Of a stretch of DNA of 25,067 nt, positions 19,238 to 25,067 are shown one piece after another. This DNA comes from DATGLE01 sp035294325. GTDB taxonomy: Bacteria > Chloroflexota > Ktedonobacteria > Ktedonobacterales > Ktedonobacteraceae. The stretch is taken from NCBI GenBank assembly GCA_035294325.1, contig DATGLE010000065.1:1-25067 (forward strand). The letters run 5' to 3'. Each line of letters starts with the position of its first letter. Within the stretch, counting starts at the first letter, position 1. Position numbers and translations under genes: made by a program. The notes under the pieces were generated by a model. That model was not told the DNA's origin and did no database searches. It worked only from the letters and a program-made list of their open reading frames with translations.

Positions 19238-20756
19238 GAATGGGAACCCCCTGTCCCCTGATATGGGAGCTACTGTCCCCCTGGACCTCCTGCCCGGCCA
19301 GAGGCAGGGTAAAGGTGATTTTCGTGCCCCGCCCGGGACTGCTCTCGGCCTTGATCCTGCCATTGTGGGCCGTGATGATGGCCCTGACAATTGAGAGGCC
19401 GAGGCCGCTGCCACCGGTAGCCCCGGTGCGCGAGCGGTCTGCGCGATAGAAGCGCTCGAAGACGTGCGGCAGATCTTCGGGATCGATGCCCACGCCGGTA
19501 TCGCTGATCCAGATACTCAGGCTTTTTTCGCCGGGCGCCGCTCCGACGCAGATTTTGCCACCGCGCGGAGTATGGCGGCGCGCGTTGTCCAGCAGGTTGA
19601 GCAGCACCTGCGTGATACGATCACTATCGGCCAGCACGAGCGGGGTGCCCGGCGGGATCTCGTTGTCGAGCGCAATGCCCATCTGTTCGCATTCTGGCGC
19701 GATAACGGCCAGCGTCTCATCAACCAGCGTATGCATATCGAGCGGAGCAAGGTCGAGCAAGGTATGTCCGGTCTCCAGCGAGGACATTTGCTGGATATCC
19801 GCGACGAGGCGGCGCAGGCGCTGCACCTCACGCGCGATGCGCTGCGCCGTTTCCTGCCGCGCGGCCCGATCAGTAATCATATCATCGGCCATAGCCTCAC
19901 TAAAGCCCTGGATCGCGGTTAGCGGAGTTGCCAGGTCATGCGCGATATTGGCAAGCAGGTCGAGCCGCACCTGATCCTGGCGCCGCAGTTCGTTAACGTC
20001 GGCCTCTATTGTGTCGGCCATAGCATTGAAGGTCTGCGCCAGTTGCCCCAGTTCGTCCTGCGTCTTCGGCGGCTCGACGCGCTGCGTATACTTCCCCTGC
20101 TTCATCTGTTCGGCGGCCTGCGTCAACGACTCAAGGGGCCGCGTCAGGCTGCGCGCCAGGAAGAGGCTGAAGAGCGTGACGAGCAGCGCGACGATGAAGC
20201 CGGCGATAATGATGGCCTGGTTGACCTGCTCCAGAAAGCCAGGCGGATAGGACTGCGGGGAGGAAAGAGACATTGCGCCGATGATCTGCCCGTTGTATTC
20301 CAGCGGTATACTGACATATAGCGAGTTGAACGAGCCTTCCCTGGTCGTGACCTGGATATTGCCATCTACCTCCTGCCCCTGGAGCGACTGGGCCAGCGCC
20401 TGTTTGAGCACCGGGTCGTTGCAATTGTCTTTTAAGAGGAAGTCCGGCTGGCTACAGAAGAGCGGATTCCCATGCGAATCGACGAGTACGAGCAGCATGG
20501 GTTCGCCCCTGGGAGACATCGCCGGCACAAAGTTGTCCCAGGTGGCGCCGACGCGTTGATAGATATATTCGATATACTGCGCCTCGTATGCTGCCTGGCG
20601 CTGCAACGCTTCCCGTTCGGCGCTGATAAAATAGCTCTGAACGGCTATGGCGACGGCGAAGGCCAGCACAAGGATTGCTCCCAGCGTTACCGCGAGAAAG
20701 CTCAGGACCAGCTTTACTCTAAGGCTCAACGATGAGAAGGAGAATAAGTCCAGCAA
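19188..20756 (-). CDS. Two-component sensor histidine kinase
   Basis: This is a 522-aa inner-membrane kinase starting at TTG 20754-20756, with GGAGG nine nt upstream inside the 21-nt gap from the response regulator gene. TM1 is about 14-40, then an extracytoplasmic sensor region 43-178 with two Cys (C101, C112), TM2 180-201 and HAMP 202-255. HisKA follows with LLANIAHDLATPLTAIQGF (H273 phosphorylated), and HATPase has N387/N391, DTGVGI (D419) and GGSGLGLS. All catalytic motifs are intact. The fold should end near TFTLPL (481-486). The remaining 36 residues (487-522) are encoded partly by repeat copy F and end at a stop codon inside its palindrome arm. Its partner is the OmpR-type regulator. 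The stimulus is unknown. Confidence 0.92.
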   Translation of the reverse strand: MLDLFSFSSLSLRVKLVLSFLAVTLGAILVLAFAVAIAVQSYFISAEREALQRQAAYEAQYIEYIYQRVGATWDNFVPAMSPRGEPMLLVLVDSHGNPLFCSQPDFLLKDNCNDPVLKQALAQSLQGQEVDGNIQVTTREGSFNSLYVSIPLEYNGQIIGAMSLSSPQSYPPGFLEQVNQAIIIAGFIVALLVTLFSLFLARSLTRPLESLTQAAEQMKQGKYTQRVEPPKTQDELGQLAQTFNAMADTIEADVNELRRQDQVRLDLLANIAHDLATPLTAIQGFSEAMADDMITDRAARQETAQRIAREVQRLRRLVADIQQMSSLETGHTLLDLAPLDMHTLVDETLAVIAPECEQMGIALDNEIPPGTPLVLADSDRITQVLLNLLDNARRHTPRGGKICVGAAPGEKSLSIWISDTGVGIDPEDLPHVFERFYRADRSRTGATGGSGLGLSIVRAIITAHNGRIKAESSPGRGTKITFTLPLAGQEVQGDSSSHIRGQGVPIHPSSPGVCAAPPRLGL

Positions 20757-20777
20757 GTTCCTGCACCTCCTGCTTTC

Positions 20778-21506
20778 TCAGGAACGCGTGGAGGAGGTAG
20801 AGGGCGCGGGCACGAATTTATAGCCGACGCCCCAGACGGTCTGAATATAGTGAGGGGCATCACCAACCGCCTCCAGCTTCTTACGCAGGGTTCCGATATG
20901 GACATCGACGGTACGGCCATCGCCAACAAAGGTATAACCCCAGACCTGGTTGAGCAGCGCCTCGCGTGTGAACACGCGGTCCGGCGCCGAGGCCAGTGTC
21001 ACCAGCAGATCAAACTCTTTGACCGTCAGGCTGATTTGCTGCCCATTTACAATGACGCGCCGCGCCGGTTTGCTGATGACCAGTCCTCCATAGCGGATCT
21101 CCTCATCGCCCTTCTGGCTCTGATACGTCCCACCCATGACGGAGTTCGCGGCACTGCGGCGCAAAATGGCCTTGACGCGGCTGACCAGTTCGCGCGGGCT
21201 AAACGGCTTGACAAGGTAGTCATCGGCGCCCAGTTCCAGGCCCGCGATGCGATCCTCCTCACCCTGGCGCGCTGTGAGCATCAGGATGGGCGTGCTGGCC
21301 CAGGCGCGAATGCGGCGACAGACCTCCATGCCATCGAGGGCGGGCAGCATCAGATCGAGGATGACCAGATCGGGCTGCTCGCGCGCATGCAGTTCCAGGC
21401 CCTCGATGCCATCGCCGGCGGTAAGCACGGTATAGCCAGCCTGCTCCAGGTAGAGCCGGATGATGTGGGTGATATTCGCGTCGTCCTCTATGACAAGAAT
21501 TTTCAT
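20778..21506 (-). CDS. OmpR/PhoB-family response regulator
   Basis: The protein has 242 aa from the ATG at 21504-21506 (MKILVIEDD). The open frame extends 168 nt further, but that part encodes basic sequence derived from palindrome copy G. The ribosome binding site of the ATG is weak. The REC domain (1-115) has D8/D9, phosphoacceptor D51 (ILDLMLPALDG), T78 and K100 (LVKPFSPREL). The C-terminal winged helix (about 140-233) is of the OmpR type: LTVKEFDLLVTLASAP, VFTREALLNQVWGY, then RTVDVHIGTLRKKL and IQTVWGVGYKF. Phosphorylated by the kinase encoded 21 nt downstream, it should bind direct repeats in promoters. The operon order is regulator then kinase. Confidence 0.94.
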   Translation of the reverse strand: MKILVIEDDANITHIIRLYLEQAGYTVLTAGDGIEGLELHAREQPDLVILDLMLPALDGMEVCRRIRAWASTPILMLTARQGEEDRIAGLELGADDYLVKPFSPRELVSRVKAILRRSAANSVMGGTYQSQKGDEEIRYGGLVISKPARRVIVNGQQISLTVKEFDLLVTLASAPDRVFTREALLNQVWGYTFVGDGRTVDVHIGTLRKKLEAVGDAPHYIQTVWGVGYKFVPAPSTSSTRS

Positions 21507-21604
21507 ACGCGTGCACTGCTCATGGGAGTGTCCCCGGAAAAATTTCTTTCTCTCTTTGTGCTTGCGGCCCTGTAAGAGTACAGTTGATCTCTGACGCCTT
21601 CGCT

Positions 21605-21722
21605 GGCGAGCGCCTGCGGCGCTCGCTTTCTGGCTGACGTGGTGTGAGGACATGCGCGAAGCGCATGTCCTCACACCACGTCAGCCATCCTTTGCACAGC
21701 GAAGCCGCGCGAGGAGCCGGGC
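21605..21722. repeat. Long-palindrome element, copy G
   Basis: The left flank ggcgagcgcctgcggcgctc (21605-21624) precedes 27-bp perfect arms at 21631-21657 and 21661-21687 around GAA, with apex ATGCGC-GAA-GCGCAT. The right flank agcgaagccgcgcgaggagc is diverged. It lies between the ligase and response regulator genes, upstream of the latter. Confidence 0.88.
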
Positions 21723-21840
21723 AGCGTTCCTCGCTTACTATGTATCATAGCACATTACAAGCATACCCGCATAAATTCAAAAAGGTCGAAGAAAAATGTA
21801 AAATTTTTGTAAGCCGGCGCCGGAGAGCGGCGAATGGCCC

Positions 21841-23484
21841 TCACCCGGCTGCCACCTCAGGGTCGAGCGGCTCCGTGGTGCCGGTTCCGCGCAGCAGGAA
21901 GCGTTGAATCTTGCCCGTGGCGGTCTTGGGCAGTTCGGGACGGAACTCGATGAAGCGTGGATACTTGAACGGCGCGATCTTCCCTTTGACGAAATCTTTC
22001 AGTTCGTCGGCCAGCGCATCCGAGGGCGTATACCCCTCTCTAAGGACGACGAAGGCTTTGGGCTTGACCAGCTTATCTTTGTCGGTCACGCCCACCACGG
22101 CTGCCTCCAGCACAGCCGGATGAGCTATCAGCGTATTCTCGACCTCAACCGGAGAAACCCACTGCCCTCCGACCTTGAGCATATCATCCGAACGGCCACA
22201 ATACCAGAAATAGCCGTCCGCGTCCTGATAGTATTTATCGCCGGTATAAATCCAGTGGCCTCTGATAGTATCCTTCGTCTTCTCGTGCTTGTTCCAGTAG
22301 TAGGCAGCGATACTGTCGCCGCGTATCAGCAGGTTGCCGACCTCGCCATCCGGCACCGCGCGGCCATCCTCGTCGGCGATCAGCGCCTCGTAGCCCGGCA
22401 CGAGTTTGCCGGAACTGCCCGCTCTGATCTCGCCCATGCGATTGCTGATGAAGATGTGCAGCACCTCCGTCGAGCCGATGCCATCGAGGATAGGCACATT
22501 GAAGGTATCCTCCCAACGGCGCAGGATGTCGGCTGGCAGTGCCTCGCCAGCCGAGACGCAGGCGCGCAGCGAAGAGCAGTCGAAGCGTTCCTGCGCATTC
22601 GGCACCGCGAGCATGCTGGCGTAGAGCGTGGGCACGCCAAAGAAGATCGTCGGGCGATACTGCGCAATAACCTTGAACATTTCCTCCGGCAGCGGGCGCC
22701 CCGGATAATAGACCGCGCTCGCTCCGACGCTGAAAGGGAAATAGAGGTTGTTTCCCAGGCCATAGGCAAAGTAGAGCTTTGCAGCCGAGAAGGTAATATC
22801 GTTTTCATTGATGCCCAGGATAGGTTTTGCATAGTATTCGGTACAGTAGACCATATCGTGCTGCAAATGGACGCAGCCCTTCGGGAAGCCCGTGCTGCCC
22901 GAGCTATAGAGCCAGAAAGCGCTATCATCCTTAGATGTTTCAGCGGGCCGCAGAGTGTTGGAGGCGCGCTCTACCCAGGCTCCAAAGTCATGCACACTGG
23001 CATCAGCATGGTTGAGCGGCGTATCGATATTGTTGACAACGATGATGTGGCGCAGGTACTTGAGCTGCGGGCGGATGTGCTCGATTGTCCGCCAGAGCGT
23101 GGCGTGGACAAGCAGCGCACGCGCGCGGCTGTCGTTGAGCATGTAGATGTAATCATCGGGGCGCATTACCGTGTTCATAGGAATGGGTACGGCCCCTATT
23201 TTGATGGCACCAAAGAAAGCGGCGGCAAATTGCGGCGAGTCGAGTAAGAGCAGGGCAACGCGCTGCTCCATATCGATGCCAAGCTCAAGCAGACCATTGC
23301 CGATGCGATTGGCAAGCTCGACAATCTGAGCGTAAGAGTAGGTGCTGCCTTCATAATAGACGGCGGTTTTAGCCCCGCGCCCCTCCTCGATATTGCGGTC
23401 CAGAAAGGCAACGGCGGCATTGTACTGGTCGGGCAGAGCGATCTCAGGGATGGATGGGCCGGCGTCGGGTTGTCTGTTGGGCAT
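21841..23484 (-). CDS. Benzoate-CoA ligase family acyl/aryl-CoA synthetase
   Basis: This is a 547-aa adenylate-forming enzyme. The ATG at 23482-23484 has AAAGGGG six nt upstream. The phosphate-binding loop YSSGSTGFPKGCVH (193-206), the A5 motif DGIGSTEVLHIF, YTGDKYYQDADGYFWYCGR and the C-terminal catalytic lysine in KTATGKIQRF (about K525) are all present. EGSTYSYAQIVELANRIGNG, KLYFAYGLGNNLYFPFSVGA and VLHIFISN match the benzoate/2-aminobenzoate-CoA ligase branch as I recall it. By family it converts an aromatic or short acid plus ATP and CoA to the acyl-CoA, the entry step of aromatic degradation. No ring-oxygenase or reductase gene adjoins it, so the acid activated is uncertain. Length is normal for the family. 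Confidence 0.9.
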   Translation of the reverse strand: MPNRQPDAGPSIPEIALPDQYNAAVAFLDRNIEEGRGAKTAVYYEGSTYSYAQIVELANRIGNGLLELGIDMEQRVALLLLDSPQFAAAFFGAIKIGAVPIPMNTVMRPDDYIYMLNDSRARALLVHATLWRTIEHIRPQLKYLRHIIVVNNIDTPLNHADASVHDFGAWVERASNTLRPAETSKDDSAFWLYSSGSTGFPKGCVHLQHDMVYCTEYYAKPILGINENDITFSAAKLYFAYGLGNNLYFPFSVGASAVYYPGRPLPEEMFKVIAQYRPTIFFGVPTLYASMLAVPNAQERFDCSSLRACVSAGEALPADILRRWEDTFNVPILDGIGSTEVLHIFISNRMGEIRAGSSGKLVPGYEALIADEDGRAVPDGEVGNLLIRGDSIAAYYWNKHEKTKDTIRGHWIYTGDKYYQDADGYFWYCGRSDDMLKVGGQWVSPVEVENTLIAHPAVLEAAVVGVTDKDKLVKPKAFVVLREGYTPSDALADELKDFVKGKIAPFKYPRFIEFRPELPKTATGKIQRFLLRGTGTTEPLDPEVAAG

Positions 23485-23545
23485 AGCACACCCCTTTCTC
23501 CAGGTGTTTATGAAGTTTAACGGTCAAGATCGGCAATCTCTCATT

Positions 23546-23613
23546 GGGCGTAGCCGCGCGCTTCATCGCGCTTGTTGAGCCACAGAAGCGCGATGAAACG
23601 CGCAGCTACGCCC
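23546..23613. repeat. CGTAGC-type palindrome, copy 3
   Basis: The 28-nt arms at 23546-23573 and 23586-23613 pair with two mismatches around gttgagccacag. The arms begin GGGCGTAGCYGCGCG and end TTCATCGCGCTT. The element lies between the threonine ammonia-lyase and ligase genes. Confidence 0.8.
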
Positions 23614-23665
23614 GGAATAAATACCGATTCGGGTTGTAAACATTCATTAACGCCACAAAAAACGA

Positions 23666-24937
23666 TCAATCAAAGGATTGCGCCTCCTCCACCATATACC
23701 CGGCCGCGCGCAGGCGGCGCAGCAGTTCGACGCACTGCGCACGGTCCCGCGTCTCCAGCGTAATCGTTTCTTCGCGCTGCATGATCGGCAGGCGATTAGA
23801 GATACGCTGGTAGCGCACGTCGATGACATTTATACGCATCTCGGCGATAATACCAAGCAGGCGCATCAACTCGCCGGGCCTGTCGGTCAGGCGCGTATGG
23901 ATGACGAAGTAGCGACCGGCAGCAGCCAGGCCATGCTCGATGAAGCGCCCGACAAGGTTGATATCGATATTGCCGCCCGTAAGCGGCACAAGCACCTTCT
24001 TGCCTTCGAGCCTGATCGCGCCGCTCAATAGCGCGGCCACACCGACGGCGCCCGCACCCTCCACCAGCATCTTGCAGCGCTCCATCAGCAGCAGGACCGC
24101 GTTGATAATCGACTCGTCGTTGACAAGCACGATATCATCAACCAGCCGTTGAATAATCGAGAACGTCAGGGTGCCGGGGCGTTTGGTGGCGATTCCATCG
24201 GCAATGGTAGTAATTGCTGGCAGCGTCTCCGGTTTGCCGCTATCCAGTGAGACGCGGCAGCTTGCCGCCCCTTCCGCCTGCACGCCGATGATGGTGATAT
24301 CGGGTTTGAGTGCGCGCGCGGCGATAGCGATGCCGGAGATGAGGCCGCCGCCGCCTACCGGCACAACGATGGCATCCGCGTCGGGCAGGTCGTTGAGCAT
24401 CTCCAGGCCCAGCGAACCCTGACCGGCGATGACATCAGGATCATCGAAGGCGTGAATAAAGGTTGCGCCCGACGCCCGCTGCAACTCGCAACAATGCTGG
24501 TAGGCATCGTCGTAGGTCGGGCCGTAGAGTACGACGTTGGCGCCATAGCTCTGCGTCGCTGTAACCTTCGCCAGGGGAGCGTTTTCGGGCATGACGATAG
24601 TGCAGGGAATGTTATGTTGAGCGGCGGCAATAGCAACTCCCTGGGCGTGGTTGCCGGCGGAGGCCGCTATGACGCCCGCTTTATACTGATCTTCGCTCAG
24701 GCGCGATATTTTGTAGCCGGCGCCGCGCACCTTGAAAGAGCCACTGCGCTGCATATGCTCGGCTTTTAGATAGATATCGGCTCCGGTCATCGCGCTCAAT
24801 GTACGTGAGGATGTCAGCGCGGTATGATGAATGAGCGGCTTGAGGAACTTATACGCTTGCCATATATCGGCAATAGTAACGGGTGTATGTGCCTCGCTCC
24901 GGGTTTCGGCAGGCGGTTCATTCTCTAAGATACGCAT
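23666..24937 (-). CDS. ilvA: Threonine ammonia-lyase with C-terminal ACT domain
   Basis: The protein has 423 aa from the ATG at 24935-24937, with AAAGGAG 11 nt upstream; an in-frame GTG 42 nt earlier lies within the leader. The fold type II PLP enzyme motifs are clear: SGSFKVRGA (K69 binds PLP), SAGNHAQGVA and the phosphate-binding VPVGGGGLI (192-200). The last 80 residues contain a single ACT-like domain (LTDRPGELMRLLGIIAEM). It deaminates L-threonine to 2-oxobutyrate, the first step to isoleucine, in the cytoplasm. The short form with one ACT domain resembles the roughly 400-aa IlvA/TdcB-like enzymes of many bacteria, where the biosynthetic and catabolic roles are not separable by sequence. 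No ilv or leu neighbours are present, so the gene symbol is by family. Confidence 0.9.
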   Translation of the reverse strand: MRILENEPPAETRSEAHTPVTIADIWQAYKFLKPLIHHTALTSSRTLSAMTGADIYLKAEHMQRSGSFKVRGAGYKISRLSEDQYKAGVIAASAGNHAQGVAIAAAQHNIPCTIVMPENAPLAKVTATQSYGANVVLYGPTYDDAYQHCCELQRASGATFIHAFDDPDVIAGQGSLGLEMLNDLPDADAIVVPVGGGGLISGIAIAARALKPDITIIGVQAEGAASCRVSLDSGKPETLPAITTIADGIATKRPGTLTFSIIQRLVDDIVLVNDESIINAVLLLMERCKMLVEGAGAVGVAALLSGAIRLEGKKVLVPLTGGNIDINLVGRFIEHGLAAAGRYFVIHTRLTDRPGELMRLLGIIAEMRINVIDVRYQRISNRLPIMQREETITLETRDRAQCVELLRRLRAAGYMVEEAQSFD

Positions 24938-25067
24938 AATAATTACGACTCCTTTCAGTCCTCCGCAGGACAGGACCACGGTCGTCGTGGTTACGGCTCC
25001 CTGCTGCGCTGCCGGGATGTTATGAAAGGATTATAGCAGAATTGGTTGAGCGAGTACAGAAAAAATT
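24938..25067 (-). promoter_or_regulatory. Leader and candidate promoter of threonine ammonia-lyase
   Basis: On the minus strand a TATAAT box lies at 25030-25035; the -35 is weak. The leader of about 85 nt can form CCACG-ACGAC-CGTGG and GTCCT...AGGAC hairpins, the latter ending just before the AAAGGAG ribosome binding site. There is no T-box sequence and no terminator T-run, so control by attenuation is only a possibility. Confidence 0.4.

Noticed and set aside
21904..23247. 447-codon plus-strand frame opposite the ligase gene
   Set aside because: It is a GC-driven shadow of the well-supported minus-strand ligase, with His/Asp/Arg-rich composition and no family features.
24938..25067. T-box riboswitch before threonine ammonia-lyase
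   Set aside because: There is no conserved T-box sequence and no terminator/antiterminator pair in the roughly 85-nt leader.

Overview
The window looks like chromosomal DNA of a GC-rich, repeat-laden free-living bacterium. Scattered single genes and short operons, wide intergenic regions full of palindromes, TTG/GTG starts, a DUF5348-like domain fused to a receiver domain and the general gene content suggest Chloroflexota, perhaps Ktedonobacteria. That assignment is inference; no rRNA or ribosomal marker is present.

Layout. 1-4.3 kb: a receiver-domain protein (-), a sugar-type MFS transporter (+), and a two-gene minus-strand cassette of an actin-like ParM-type ATPase with a small partner. 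4.7-9.0 kb: a small two-TM protein (+), a nucleoside hydrolase (-) and a large secreted GH52-like glycosidase (-). 9.3-12.2 kb: a DivIC/FtsB-like division protein (+), a possible leader ORF with a strong terminator, a class I glutamine amidotransferase (+) and a BMP-family lipoprotein (-). 12.3-15.1 kb: a repeat tract and a very long NYN-domain protein (-). 15.5-17.8 kb: a CDP-alcohol phosphatidyltransferase (-), then an ArsR-type regulator and PHP phosphoesterase operon (-). 18.0-18.6 kb: an interrupted tRNA gene. 18.6-25 kb, all minus: a MaoC-like dehydratase half, an OmpR-type response regulator/histidine kinase pair, a benzoate-CoA-ligase-like enzyme and threonine ammonia-lyase.

The outstanding feature is tRNA-Lys(CTT) at 17981-18598. 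Its anticodon arm is split by a 545-nt group II intron with no reverse-transcriptase ORF. The GTGCG 5' end, a textbook 34-nt domain V, a domain VI hairpin, and an EBS1 perfectly complementary to the anticodon and the next three bases can all be read directly. The intron must splice for the tRNA to form, and no maturase is encoded in the window.

The second notable feature is a family of seven intergenic palindromes. Their arms are 20-29 bp and perfectly self-complementary. They differ between copies in outer-stem sequence, while several share the apex and flanking mini-palindromes. They lie in divergent, convergent and tandem gaps alike, so they are not simply terminators. One supplies the stop codon and C-terminal tail of the histidine kinase. 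A second palindrome family and a 70-bp tandem repeat tract add to the repeat load.
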